Below are positions 11,937-25,200 of a stretch of DNA of 64,000 bases, piece after piece. Position 1 is the stretch's first letter. Every line of letters begins with the position of its first letter. The stretch is from Ascidia mentula (taxonomy: Eukaryota > Chordata > Ascidiacea > Phlebobranchia > Ascidiidae). The position numbers and the translations under genes are program-made. The stretch lies in the NCBI GenBank assembly GCA_947561715.1, contig OX387198.1:1798001-1862000 (forward strand), in the 5' to 3' direction. Under the pieces are notes generated by a model, which was not told the DNA's origin, did no database searches, and saw only the letters and a program-made list of their open reading frames with translations.

Positions 11937-14916
11937 CTAACTGTCCATATCAAAAGAATCCTCCTTCATCAAGTCGATGTCCATCGCACGTTTAAACTTG
12001 CGGGTACAAGTACACAGGTGATTACTGACATCACTAAGTTGTTTTCTTCCATATTTCTGCTTTTTCTATACGTCAAATAAAAGGTTAAACATTTAGTTAT
12101 TCCTAAAAGTACAAGAAGAGATATTTTTGTGGCGAAAATCACATAAAGTGATAAACCTGTGGTTTGTAACAAGACACAATACTCGGATATAAACAACAAG
12201 AATATTCTACGTCAGAAAAGATATCAGGAGAATTGAAACACGTTTTTTTGAGTTTTACCCTGGAAAAATATTCATCTGGAGAAGAATTTTCAGATGAAGT
12301 TGCAACTGCCAACACAACTTGATCATCAGATAACACACTGTTGTCGGAAAAGTATCTGAAGAAGGAATAACCTTTAGAAAAGCACATTAATTGTATTTTC
12401 ATTTCAAACACTGTAACCATTAAACAACTTATTGCCATTTCAATGGAAATTTACACATATCTGATAAGCACACAAAATGATTGTCGTAATTCAGACTGAA
12501 ATAGGGGCCACTAAACTACAGCCACATAATTAGTCTATCAGGCCTGATGAAGGTGTTTACAGCAAATTGGCAGATACTCTTGTGTCACAAATAATCTTCT
12601 TTTGAACAGTCTTCAGGCCAAAATTGTCACAAGTCAGAATGTAAACCTTTCGACAACTGGTTTGGTGGCAAATGCCCCACAATAAAAAACTCCACATACC
12701 CACTACTGTTATTAGCTTTCAGACAAACTTTACACGGAATAGGGGATCTCCCAGGACCTCTCGGGAATGGCTCCTTCTCTTCAATTGGCTTCATGTAAGT
12801 GCGTTTGGCGCCTCCATGTGAGTCGTGTCTGACTCTTTTCCAAATGTAGTGGTTTGGTCTTATTTTAATCACCTTGAAATAATGGTCATTGACACATTTC
12901 AAGCTTGATACAATTTTTTTTTTGGAATTTAGTTTCAATTCTCACCTAACCGGATAATACTACAGCAAGCTGCTTTCAGTATCCACCCCTTATTAAACAG
13001 AGGTATTGCAATCATGGATTGAAGGGGAAAGTTATAACGTTTGTGCTAATGCAACAGTGTATACAGGGAGCATATTATGGCAATATTTTTTACAAAAAGT
13101 GTGATAACTAGGACTGGCCTAGATTTCTACCTAATTATCCAACCAAAATGCTTTTTTATGAATATATATATTTCGCCTATGCAGCATCCTCAGTATTTTT
13201 TACACAAACTTTATTTTGGTGGATTTTGTGGGGCCACAATATAATCTAAATAGAAGTGTAAACATAATTATTCTTTCCAGCTCCAAACACACACAGCTGC
13301 TCTCAACCTTGCAATGACTGAACAAACCTCCTCGCAACATTTCCTACTAACAGCTGCTCTGAACTGCAATTTATACCAAAGCTCATCTCGCTGTTTCAGG
13401 AATTTATGGTAATGTTCTCGCCAATCTTTGCCCAGTGCCCACGGGAATATTTCATATTTGAAATCTTCCTCATCTTCTTCCATGTCGTTGGCCAAATATC
13501 TGGTTAATATTGACAAAGCTATCAGCTGGCATGATTCTTTGTGTGACAGTTATAAAGGTTAATATCAAGGATTTGTTTAGGAAAATAGGTGAAGGTCCAT
13601 TCTCTTATTTTATGCCGGTTTCTGTTTTTACGCATCCATTCTACATCATTTGAAAGGTGATTTGACAGTGCCAGAAATACCAATAATCATACCTACCAAT
13701 AATAATACAAACAAAATATTTCTCGTTTATTTATCTGGAGTTTAATTATGGAGAAACTTATTGCTTAGTAACTGATCTTTCTGAACTGACATGTGCAGAG
13801 CAAACTATTGCTCTGTATTATTGACTTTCTGCAGACAATACACTGTAGTTACAAAAATATGTCAATTAAACAGGGAAAGTTCACCAACATACCATTTAGC
13901 ATAATCCTGCAAATCAACGTGCTAAATCATGTGCCTAAATTGTGTATATACTCTGACAAAACTCTTTCTTATAAATTTTTGTGTTTATCTGCGATTACGT
14001 TTATGTAATAATGTAGGTACGTAAAGCACGAAGTTTTAAAAATGAATTCCAACAATTAATCAGAATCTTTCTTCTGGCACTTAAGTTTCTAAAATGTTTA
14101 TTTGAAACCGATGTTTCGTCTGCCATCTGGCGAGACTTCCTCAGGGACAGGGTTATGTAGTAAGAGATTTTTGTGGGTCTCATGCCTTAAGAATGGCTTG
14201 AAGATTCTGATTAAAAAGTATGCCTGGCAGCAAAAATAGCAGTAGAATTCCAACAAGTTAGCAACAGCCAAATAAAGTCTTTACTTACAAAGCAAGAAAA
14301 AAGTTTTCTCGGTTGTAATCTTCAAAGGGCAATGCTGCACGTTTGAAATATGCCAACACCATAGCTATGAGGTATTTGTCTGCGACACGACAACAAGCAT
14401 CTATCCACATGAACTCCTGCACCACACTATCCTCTGTAACACATTGCAGAGTGTAAAATGTAGACGAAATGACCATAACGGTTATTAACAACCATTAACA
14501 ATTTCATAGTTGACCTTTGTAGAGGTTTACAGTTTATTTACTCTGTTTATTAAAAAAACTGGCATTGTGTGACAAAATTATGCTGTTATTCGAATTCAGC
14601 CACTAACATATTTTCGTTACTTACCAAAAAGATCGAAAAAGGCATTGCACTCGTCTGGTGTCACGCTAAATCGCGTACGACAACTAATTTTCTTGGGCCT
14701 TTTGACGTCTGGTGCCGAGGCTTCAAGTGCTTTTGAAGACGTTGTTTCTTCAAATCCGTGCCTAAATACAAATAAGTTAAGTGCCTTGACAGGACAAAAA
14801 ATAATGGTAACAAAGTTTGTTTCGGTCCGGGCCTACCTCTTTCGCTTGCATAAAGAGCTTGGAGTAACAAGTTTCAAAATATATTTCGAAGAACGATTGA
14901 ATTTCATTGATGACAT
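11937..14916 (-). CDS. SPDY: Speedy/RINGO cell-cycle regulator
   Basis: Seven exons (14837-14916, 14625-14761, 14289-14433, 13328-13499, 12700-12872, 12259-12355, 11937-12056) sum to 924 nt and encode 307 residues, close to the roughly 313 of human SPDYA. The Speedy/RINGO box is unmistakable: [65 protein letters not shown] and RPNHYIWKR. Proteins of this family bind and activate CDK1/CDK2 without T-loop phosphorylation and act in meiotic maturation and the G1/S transition. The Met-led exon 1 carries a basic N-terminus (CKRKR), and the tail is Ser/Asp-rich, ending FDMDS. All exon junctions agree in phase. The gene is divergent from RSPH9, with 608 bp between the two start codons. Confidence 0.95.
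14113..14144 (-). ncRNA. Hammerhead-ribozyme-like core
   Basis: On the minus strand CTGAGGA (14144-14138) is followed by a strong hairpin and then GAAAC (14117-14113). The hairpin pairs GTCT (14136-14133) with AGAC (14121-14118) and GCC with GGC inside, closed by an AGAT loop. CTGANGA, stem II, GAAAC is the conserved hammerhead core. A match for stems I and III is not obvious, so activity is uncertain. It lies in intron 3 of the Speedy gene. Such motifs occur in Penelope-like and retrozyme elements, and this may be a relic of one. Confidence 0.4.
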
Positions 14917-15524
14917 TTTGATTTTGATTGAATTCAAAAACGACAATTTTCCTGTGATTGAAAACAGCGTTTATATTATCGTTTTATAAATCCTTACACA
15001 ACGATCGCTTTCATTTTAATTTTTAAGTTACTCCATTGTCGTCACTCAAAACTTTTCCCGCCACAAAAATACGCTCCAAAAGTTTCAAAAAACAGCTGAT
15101 CAAGAACAGAGATTTTATCATAATTTCATGATAATTAACACAAAGATTAGTGACTTATATATAATTTGCGCATATATACTAATAGTTTATAAAATTTACT
15201 TTACGTGGGTGCGACGACTGTGAATTGGTCCGCCATGCGCATGTACAAGTTAAATTTAAAAAAAACTTTTACATTTGTACAAACATATAAATATATATAT
15301 ATTGACAAATTTATGACCGAAATGCGCAATGGATTCACACAGTACTTGGATATTTTCCGCGAAGAAGAAATGTTTGCAATGTGTACGATTTCCATGACTT
15401 ATTTCCAACTGCCGTTGGGTGGCAATGTCATGGCAACCAATCAAATCACTACATTCACGTCCAGTTTGGTGATTGAAAATTTGTGCGTCAGATTGCAGTA
15501 AAGTTTCGAAAGAACGCAGCAGCC
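14917..15524. promoter_or_regulatory. Shared head-to-head promoter region of Speedy and RSPH9
   Basis: The two start codons (14916 minus, 15525 plus) are 608 bp apart with no gene between, so the promoters of both must lie here or overlap. I see no TATA box near RSPH9. There is AT-rich sequence at 15150-15310. The assignment rests on gene layout only. Confidence 0.5.
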
Positions 15525-17637
15525 ATGAACTCAGAAGGACTTCATCTGTCGATAAACTATGCTTCTGGAAGCGGGGTTATTCTAAGTCCAGAGCAAAAAG
15601 CCGCCTTGGAAACCTCTTTGGTAATCTTGAAGACCAATTACAAATACCAGAAAGTATTGCTCTGGGGCAAGATTTTGGGCATTAAAGACGACTATTTTAT
15701 AGCCCAGGGAACTGGCAAAGATGAGCTTTATGAAAGAAAAGCACTTTACAGGTAAATCTATTTGCAAGGATATAAAACTTACATTCTTAAATAAAATGTG
15801 GTCATCAATGCTTTTGTGCACTTTTTATTCATTTTAAGACAATTGTATAGCAAATATTTTCCAGTGTGCCTCCATTTTTGCATGAATGCTGAGCCCAGGT
15901 AGTTAAACAATTACTAACATTCGTTTTTATTTTCATGTCCTCTCATCAAGCAATTGAAAGCAAACAAAACATATAAATCCACCTATTTAATATCTGTCTG
16001 TGACTTTTTAGTCTCAACTGCATTGATTGGCATCTTCTACCCCCGGCCACAGACAAAATGATGGAAAAAGCAGCGATGGTGAGAGGTCGTCTTATGGGCG
16101 ATCCCTCATACGAGTATGAACACACAGATGTAAGGAGGGTGAAAGATGGTGATGAGTACACGGAGGAGGAAGTTACTGTAAGCATGTCAGATTGAAAAGT
16201 TTACGCAGATAATGTTTTTTGGGGGCCGTTAATAGTGCTGATAAAACAAATTCATGTCTATGTTATTGCTATTTTTTTTATAAATATTTTGGTGCTGGAT
16301 ATAGTTAAAATTTTGCACATATTAACATATTTTGTAATCTGGTTGTAAGCATGTTTGCATTGCAGTTATCTCTAGTTGCAAGATGATAATGATATTGAAC
16401 AGCGTGGACATTACAGATTTTGAATAACATGACAGCCTTTTTCATAATCGGCTACCACACATTAATTATCTGTCATAACTGTAAATCACATCTTTTATTG
16501 CTTTATTATACATATTTTTTATTGATACATTGTGTAGGGTACTCATACATTTATGAGAAATGTACGTTTCTTTCAGATTCAAATCAAAGAAGAAGACAGG
16601 TTGGCTGCCATTGTTGCGACGATTAATGATGAGGCTAGCATCGTTCCAAGGGGTGCATTTATCAAAACTCCACTCGGACAAATCCACACAAATAGAAGCT
16701 TTGAAGGCAAGTAACACAGAGTTTGAATAAATGTTGAACATCCATGTATGTCAGCAATGGACAATTAAACTGGTTAGCTGCACTAAAGAGACCTGAGAGG
16801 TTAAAACAATGTGCACTGTATGCAGACTTATCATTTATGACTCTATAAGACATACAAAATTGTACTAAAAAATACATAATTTTGGAACTGCGATGACATC
16901 CAGCGTGTCAAACTCTGATTTAACAGTATTTTCTTACCCCATTAATGTTATTTGATAGAACTACAATTAACGTTTTGTTTATTGCCACCTCTTGGTTAGG
17001 TTTAAGTGTGACTGAAAGTGGGAAACTTTCATCATACATGCACTTCCGTGAGGCACAGAACCTTGCATCCAAATCTATCAAGGAAAAAGCAGACCTCAAC
17101 CCTTCAATAGATTTCCTTGACAACATTGAAGATGATATTCCCAAAGGTAATTCAAGTTGTTGTATGTTTTCAAAATAGAAAAGAAACACTGGAAAATGCT
17201 GAACTGAAGTACATTTTTATTGTGCTGAGAAAAAAACTCGATATGAATAATGATGACATACATATATTGAATTTTAGGTACAACAAAAAAACAACCAGAC
17301 AGTACACACAAAACATTGCACAAATGTAATTTCTGCATAAATTTTGCTAAAAATTTAACAAAATACAAGATGTAACTGAAGTTTACAATTCTTACATGCA
17401 TAATATACAAACACTGATCAAAACTAATGCAAATAGTCTAACTATTTATTTAATATAAGTTTTGTTTTTCAATCAGGTTCTTGGAGCCTTCAGTTTGAAA
17501 GGGGAAGTGGTCTCGTCGTTATCCGCTCCCTCCAGTGGGTGGGGGTCACTTTCTACCACGTCCCGCACACCACAAAGTTTGGATGCATCTACGTGGGCAC
17601 TGGAGAGAAGAATTTCGATATCCCCTTCATGCTTTAA
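15525..17637 (+). CDS. RSPH9: Radial spoke head protein 9 homolog
   Basis: Five exons (15525-15751, 16012-16177, 16577-16706, 17000-17146, 17477-17637) total 831 nt and encode 276 residues, the same length as human RSPH9. Colinear conserved blocks run the full length: LLWGKILGIKDDYFIAQG, GRLMGDPSYEYEHTDV, IQIKEEDRL, IVPRGAFIKTPLG, KADLNPSIDFLDNIEDDIPK and YVGTGEKNFDIPFML at the C-terminus. RSPH9 is part of the radial spoke head in motile 9+2 cilia and flagella. The ATG at 15525 opens MNSEGLHLSINYASGSG, matching the family start. Intron 3 uses a GC donor (GAAG/GCAAGT) and is needed to keep the frame. The gene ends 163 bp before the stop of STYX on the other strand. Confidence 0.97.
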
Positions 17638-17800
17638 CCATCTTGCTGCGACCCTGCACAATGTTTCAACATTTACATTTTGTGTATATAATGAAAGTGT
17701 ATGTGTTTTCGAGTTATGCGACTGAGAAAAACTTAAAATAGACTCACTGTTTTGTTGACTTTTGGTGTTGCTGTTTCACAAATATGAAAATCAAGACCTT

Positions 17801-19517
17801 TCATGTGTTGTCCATGTAGTTTAAAGGCAGATCTGCATCACTTGCGTTGCGCTTGTAATGATTTGCAATTAAGTTTGTGTCATTTGAACCCATCTGTGCC
17901 TTGTATATTGGCTCAAACTCCTGGTAAGACGTAAAAGTATTCAATTATCGCAGTAAACGGATTCTAGAGTTTATAGAATTGTTTGGCTTAGGCAAAGTCT
18001 AACATTAGTTTTCACTGTATATCCAATACCTGTCTGGTGATTATTTTAGGCCAAAGCAAATAATGAATAAGTACCATTAAATGTTAATCAGCCTAAATAT
18101 ACTGGCAACATTCTAGCGTGAAAACTTTAATTGTTCTTACCTTCAGCTGACGAATGAAACCCAAATTTACATTAACACAGAATCTCTTGCTCTTGACATA
18201 AGCATATGCTTCTCTGTTAAACATAAGAATTATACACTCATTTATAGCTAATGCACTCTGTAGTACAAGAATAATGTATGCAATATAAAGGATTTACCGC
18301 ATATATGTGAGTAAACAAATATAAATCTGCAACAAGTTGACATTATTATTACTTACTTAAAAGAAATGCTCTGTTTCTGCATCAGGAAAGCAACAACAAA
18401 AGCAGCACTAGAATAAGAGGTTGGTTACACATATCTGCGGCATTTTAACATTTAAACCTAAGCACACAAGAAATTTATATTATAAATGTAGTTTGAAAAT
18501 AATGACATTAAAAGAATTTGACTCAACATAACCCACTTAAACCTATCTGACAGGAAAAATTAACATGCCACCTTCTTGAAATTCCAGCATTCCCATGAAC
18601 AAGGACAGACCCACCCTTGCTTACACACAAGTTCATAAATTGGATAACTGTAGAAAAATGAGACAATATGTTTTCACAAGGGTTGTCAGCCACTTCAACA
18701 ACCAGGTACCTATTTCAAAAGCAATGTTTTAGTTAAAGTTATGGCCTAAAAAATCTAACATATTGGAAGACAAGAAGAATAAAATGCTTATACTTCATAT
18801 TTTAAACACATGAAATATTTAAACACCAATATCTAATATTTACTAGAACAAAAATATTCAATGCTTTTAAAACCAATTTTGCATTACTCGAAGTTTTCTG
18901 GAAAATTTGGTCGGATTATCTTTCCTTCCATTGGATGTCGCACGCAAATAATATGCGTTATTCCACAAGCAATCAGATCTTGTAGCTGAAAAACAATTGA
19001 CAAAGTATCTGCATCCTGTTGATATAGGATAGTGAATATGTGTAAACATGATGATTTTATGGTTGATAGCTGAAAACAATTGACAGTATTATAAGGCAAA
19101 AGTATCTTTATACTGTTGATATAGGATGGTGATTGTTTATAGAATGTGTAAACTAAATGCATGGTAATATTATGGTTAATTCAGTGCAATATTTTTAAAA
19201 CAGCTAAACTTCTAAAAAACGTTACTGCAGTGTACGGTTGTAATGTTGTCGTTCACATGTACATATAAATTAATAGGTGATAAAACTAAGGTAGTAAAGT
19301 GCAATATACCTTTGACTTGCTTGCAGCAGAGTAAGGACCAAGATAGACACCCTTGGTTATCATTTGTTTGTCTTGTCTCATTGAGTACGTCCATTCCTAA
19401 AGTAATGCAACCAACGTACAAAAATACTCCAGCAAATATTCTTTCCACAACATTTAAAACAGCCTGTAGACTTACTTGGCTATCCTGCATTTCCAATTCG
19501 CTTTCATCACAAAACAT
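17801..19517 (-). CDS. STYX: STYX pseudophosphatase
   Basis: Seven exons (19476-19517, 19310-19396, 18888-18985, 18572-18709, 18357-18407, 18141-18213, 17801-17920) total 609 nt and encode 202 residues; human STYX has 223. Blocks match the family in order: EWTY, GVYLGPYSAASKSK, GITHIICVRH, VADNPCENI, SVLVHGNAGISR at residues 111-121, and EAYAYVKSKRFCVN. In the dual-specificity phosphatase signature HCx5R the Cys is Gly here (HGNAGISR), the hallmark of STYX, so it should bind phosphoproteins without hydrolysing them. Known roles in the family include blocking substrates of active phosphatases and the ubiquitin-ligase adaptor FBXW7. It is convergent with RSPH9, so the two 3' UTRs probably overlap. 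The N-terminus is short (MFCDESELEMQDSQ) but joins in phase. Confidence 0.95.
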
Positions 19518-19614
19518 TATTGAACTCAAACCGTTGTTATTTAAGCAAAAAGATTAAGACTTTTATTGTTAAATACAATTTCTTCTGAAGGGGGTGTGTC
19601 TTTTCCAAAAAGGG

Positions 19615-20233
19615 TATTTCCCTGGCATTAAAATCATAATTTCCGTCTTACAAAAACAATCTTTTTTTTTGAAAAAATATGAAAAGGGTATTGTAGCAAC
19701 ACGCATGTTTCCCTACTTAATTCTTTACACATTTGGAACACATACGGACCGAAGACTGCAGACGGTGTTAAGCTTTCCTGCAGGAGCTCCCACAGGCTTT
19801 CTGGCATCCTGCTGGACAACACATTTTTTCTGACACTTTGTTATAAAACGCTCATTTCGTAATCCTTCAAGGACTTCAGTCCAGTCTCGTCTACTCTCTC
19901 AGTCGCTCGTATTCTCTCGGCCCTGTCGTTATTCTTGCCATCGCGCTGTAAACGTTCGCACGTTCTTTTAATAATTAAATTCGCTGCAATTCAGTCACGT
20001 GTTAAACGCGCTTGAAACTAGTTAAACTTAAGCCACCTGGTAATTGCAATCGTGTGTTTCCATTAATAAAGAAGTCTGTTCACGGAGCTGTTAATTCAGT
20101 AGTCTATATCAGCAAGAACACGCAAACAGACTTTAGCTTCAGCAAAGCAGCGACAGGGAATCCTACTTGTACGCTGCAGTATTTCCCTTGAATTAAAATC
20201 ACAATTTCCGTCTAACAAAAACAATCTTTTTTA
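19615..20233. repeat. About 53-bp imperfect direct repeats flanking a dispersed element
   Basis: The segment starting TATTTCCCTGGCATTAAAAT at 19615-19667 recurs with a few changes at 20180-20233 (TATTTCCCTTGAATTAAAAT). It brackets the dispersed repeat copy at 19749-20179. The length is far above a normal target-site duplication. Confidence 0.7.
19749..20179 (+). repeat. Dispersed repeat family, copy 1 (possible solo LTR)
   Basis: This sequence is related over most of its length to 39238-39635 (plus) and to 30685-30960 (minus). Shared landmarks in order are CTGCAGACGGT, GGCATCC(T/G)GCT(G/C)GAC, GTGTGTTTCCATTAATAAA with a poly(A)-like AATAAA, TTCAGTAGTCTA, AACACGCAA and TGTACGCTGCAG. An internal AATAAA signal with no coding potential would fit a solo LTR or a SINE-like element; the class is not proven. 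Confidence 0.65.
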
Positions 20234-22206
20234 CAAACAAAATATTTTGTCTATTTTGATGTCATCGCATTTTCTTTTTCGCCACCTCGTGCGTTTTTAT
20301 TTGGTAATTAACATTGCATTTATATTCGCACAAATTTGTTGTTTTTTGTGACCACACATGGGCATACGTTGCATAAGTCCTACATCTTATCAACGACGGA
20401 TACCGCAGATGTGCAATAGATAGTCGGGGAGTTCGCCCAGCATGTACCTCATAGGCAAAATATTGCCCTTGTCAAAAACCCGACTTCGTGTTACCTTTGT
20501 AAGTAATATAATATTATCAATGGCTTCTTTTCAAGTTAAATTGAATTCATCAGCCCAACACATTTGTTTGTTCTACAGTAACCTTGATACGTGCTTATTA
20601 CGACACAATGACAATCTTGTCTTGTATTTCTTGCAGCAAACTCTATTAGTTTGTGTTTTGTGTAAAAGGGATTTCATCGACAGAAACGAAACAGAGTCAA
20701 GAAGAGATACAGACAACTAAACAAAACCATGCACAGAAAACAAAGACACAAAATCCGTGTTAAGACCAATGGATGTTGAAAATACAATTCTTTCGCATAA
20801 ATTCGCCCTTTTGATAATATTGCAACATTGCCTAGATGGAAACCAAGACGAAAATTACAGCTTAAAACATAATGAAGTCACAATAAATGTCACTTGAACA
20901 CAAAACAGAGCGTGACGTCACAAAATACGAATCAAATGTACCCGTATACACTTGTATTAAGGACGTATCGACAGGGTTAATAACCTCTTTACCAATAAAA
21001 CCAAACGAACAACTTGCAGATTTTAAAACTGTCCTGGGCGAAACAATTCACATAAAAATCAAAGGAAAAAAATATAAGTGCTGATACCACACGGTGGAGC
21101 TAGAGGTCGTACCGCTGGATGCAATCAAGGCGGCATTCGATTTTCATGGAAACCATGGTTACAGTTTTCTATTTAGATGAGGTTTTGAAGTGAGAAAAAT
21201 GAATAGGTTTTAATCACTCAGCATCGGTAAGCCAGTTATATTTTAATATAGGTGCTTTTTTTAGAAGCATCATTGAATTGTAGGTCTACTGAAAAGTTGA
21301 CGTAAGCAGCGTTTCGGTTATAAATGTACATGACGACATGATGAAGAAAAACTCGTTTAGCTGCATTAGGTTTGCAAAATCTGCTTCTTCACTTGATCCG
21401 TTTCATTCCTTCATGTGATTTCGGCCAAACAAAACTTCATAATATTTAACTCAGAATAGGAGACAATTTCAAGGATCGACAAGTTGAGTTGGAGGAATTT
21501 TGAAACAAAATCATCATATTCAGACCTCAAGTAGACCTGGAAACAATGCAAAGTAAATATACGGTTTACGGTCTAGTGCAGGGTAAGTGAAATAGATTAT
21601 ATGTAAGTAAGTGTAATGCAAATTGAGAACTGGGGTGAGCCAAGATATTCTGGCAGGTATTTCAAATAATACTTTCTATCACACATTCACAAGGAGATCA
21701 AAGAAGGCAGCTCTGATGTTAAATTTTGTTGTCGCAGCGTCCAATTACGCGTTCAAATGAAACCAAATCACAAATTATTGCCACAAACATTATGACAAAA
21801 AAATGTAGCAGCTCAGGTTTTATAAACTTTTAACATGTGCATGTGCAACATACACCACATATCACTTGAAGCTGCGTTTATTTTCACCGAAATATTAATT
21901 TCCAAGTACAACGCGGTAATGTTTCGTGCAATGGCATAATTGGCAGGATCTCCCCACTGCACAGGTCCTTACTTGGCGATTACAGATATCGTATCGCGAT
22001 CATTAGGTTTATAGTTGACAAGAACAAGTTATAGTAGCCGTCGTAAGGACCTTGTTGTTGATCTTAAATGGATGTAGGCTGTGAAGATTAGATTGACATC
22101 TACAAGCCATATTGGTTTCTTCATATGTTGTGTTGCGCAAGAATGTTTAAGATCCACTGCCTATGATAATAAGACTTACAACAATAAAATAACGACTCCC
22201 ACGGCG
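20234..22206. other. Intergenic, no gene recognised
   Basis: No exon with supporting similarity. A 65-residue plus-strand reading frame at 20887-21084 has no recognisable motif. A roughly 65-bp piece at 21931-21996 (ATGGCATAATTGGCAGGAT) is repeated at 60097-60161, so at least part is dispersed repeat. A minus-strand AATAAA at 21877-21882 could serve the sushi receptor gene ending at 22207. Confidence 0.5.
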
Positions 22207-25200
22207 TCACACGCTTGTTGAATCTGTGTGAAGATAGTCTGGTGACGTCAGAACAACGGCGGTGGAAGGTTGACCTCCTGAGACGAGAAAGCGATCTGAA
22301 AGTAGAAAAAAGTATTACGTGGTTACGTTTTGAGGGGGCCCCTAATTCCTGTACACATGAAACTTCTTTACGCGTTACAGGACAGGAGTGTCAAAATTGT
22401 CGGTCGCTGGGCAATTTTTACGTAACCCGCGAGTATGGTATCACATAGTGTTCCACATGAACCGCCTATGTTTGGATAAATATTTGAGGTTAGGTTGACT
22501 ATTGCAACTTCACTCCAAAGCGTTCGATGAAACTTTGTTTACCAACAAGAAGAGCACGTGACACCAAGCGCAACGCGACACGAATTCCTTTTCAAGGATT
22601 GACCAGTGAGCATACATGGTATATATTTACCATTCAAGCGTAACGGGAAATACACGTATGAATTTTAGGGTTGAAACGTTGCCCCGTGGATGCCTTTGCT
22701 CGATCAAAATTGGCTCTCGTTCAAAAAACATTGGAACCTCCCTACCTCAGCACTTCTAATACATGCGGCAATCGAAAAATGTATAGTTACTTATTGTGTA
22801 TGGTTTTTAGTTTAGTAGTTGCAGAACCACACAGCAAACCTATGACTGTAGACAAACTCAACTCCCTGTTACGTTTTAACTTGATTGTTTCTTTGTAAAG
22901 ATTGAGAAGTAACGAAGTTTCGTTCACTATCAAGGCCCCATATCATGAAAACAGTGGCAACGAAGCATTTTACACAAGGGGGAGACATCTAGGGTGCGAA
23001 ATATCTGGAGTTGACAAGTCTAAAAGGGAAAGCCAGAGCTAAAATGCTGTTTATCATATTAAGTAGACGTTTCGAACTCTTACTGGGTTCATTATCAGTA
23101 CTATAAAATGCAATCACAAGAATTAAAACTTATTCGGAAAACATTGTCAGAAATAGGTTTGCGTTTCCCCACTATCAAAATGTTAAACATGTCGAAAAGA
23201 TGATAAATTAGGACCAGAATATTTCGCTTTGTGCAACTTTCGGTCAACTTTGATCCATTGGGTGCCAAACAATAGAAGGAAACCACAGTGGAGAGCGCTT
23301 TCGTTAAACAACTGATTGGTACACAGTAGTGCTAGAGGCTCAGTGAGAGCCATAGTAAAAGAGCAGGTGATTTAGGAAGTATAACGATGGTGTTTCGCTT
23401 ACCAATAACACTTCCGCTATCGACTTCCCCTCCGCTATCACGTGACGTGCCTTGCTCTCTGTTTGTTTGTTGCGTCACAGAATTTTCATAATCGACGTTA
23501 TCGAAACTTGATCGACGAACGTCCGCCTCCAACCTCACCTCCCCGACGTTGCTATGGGGTTCAGGACTGGTTAGTAACGCGCATGCGCTGTCGGGCGATT
23601 CCGCCCCAGTTCTTGCGCTGTCGGCCGCGTTTGATGGCACGGAGGGGGACGGATCAAAAAACGACAAAAAACTGTCCTCGAACGCGAACGCTGACGTTCC
23701 CGGCGCCTCGTCCACCAGAACGCGATCCCCGACAGGCATTATGACGTCACCGTCGAGGTTGCTCTCGGGCGGTCGCGTCATCTCCGAATCACGTTGTATG
23801 GATGGCGCTAGAGAGTTGAGGGGCGGGGGGATGGAACCGACTCTGTTGTAGGAATCAAACCAAAGTTGTTCCGCACACGAAGTCGCTTCCTCGTACGATG
23901 GAAGATTTACACGTTGGCCGTTTACAATCAATCCGTTCTGTAAACGTCACAAAAGAAATTAACAAAGGTCATTATGATGACGCATTTGGGAAACACAAGT
24001 CGTTAAACCGCTAATGAAGTCGTCACATTTTGACACACTAACTTGGATCAAATTAAACATAGTAATGTGGGGCTAAAGTTTGTTGCTTTTACGATTAATA
24101 GCTACAACCACTTTAGGAATAGCAATAGTGTGCATTCTACAATGACTTAAAACCAAGTATGTGTTTTGACCAACAACAAGTGACATTGTTCAGGTGGAAC
24201 TCTCCTAGAGCTAATGAACATAGAATATACGAAATAGTAAAAACAGTCAGAAGGAGGCATATAATGAGGAAAACATATTTATAACTGAGAAAAGAATTAA
24301 TCCTGCCAGTCTTTATACCAAGAAGGCTGTGTAAATATAACAACATAAGTCTATAAAAAGCCACAATGGTTATTATGACATCACATTAAGGGAACTTACT
24401 AGAGTCTCTACTTTTCAATTTATTTTGGAATAATCATAGAAATACGGCCATAAGTTTTATGTTTTCACCAGCCTGTTTGTAACTTTATCCAAAACAATAG
24501 TTTCGCTTTACCTAATTTTTTAAGCACCACCATACAGTGTACACAATATACTGAAAAGTGCCCCAGGCAAAACTTATTCTATTGATAGAAATTTAACATA
24601 AATTTGCATACGAAGTTCAATGGTGAGATCAAATTGTTTCTTGCCATGTTCAAATATAGATATCTAAAGGAACGACGAAACCACACATTACAAAAACTTA
24701 TTAGTCAGTGTTCACTGTTTTGATGGAGACTTTGCCAGTGGATGACTCACAACATGTCTAGCCATTACCAGTTCATACACACACACACACACACTTACAC
24801 ACATACACCCACATATGACCATATAATGGCTACACAAGAATTTGATACATGAAGTGGAATAGTAGTGTCATATTTAATACCAAGTTGATGAACACAATCC
24901 TACCCAACAATGCTTGTTCCATTTGCTAAAAGTGTTTTCAAGTAGAATAAACCACAAACTTTAATTTTGAAGACAAACATAACAGTAGGGGGATAAGTAG
25001 AGCAAACAGAAATGAACAAAGAGCTTCACATATTCCCTTTATCACTAGGCAAATGCTTGGTAAATGCTTTTTTTCGGTACTTGTCATGGCATTGGCCATG
25101 GTTCATTTATCATGACGCCTAAGGTGTCAAATGCATCACTTACATAATATTACATTTTAAGTCAATACATTAGTATAAGGCTATCTGCAAGCACATACTA

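Noticed and set aside
20887..21084. 65-residue plus-strand reading frame
   Set aside because: No similarity, no promoter or splice context; kept only as a note under the intergenic region.
21520..21536. Alternative last exon of the sushi receptor (ending LLEV)
   Set aside because: In phase but only five codons; the exon at 22207-22295 has a stronger acceptor and a longer frame.
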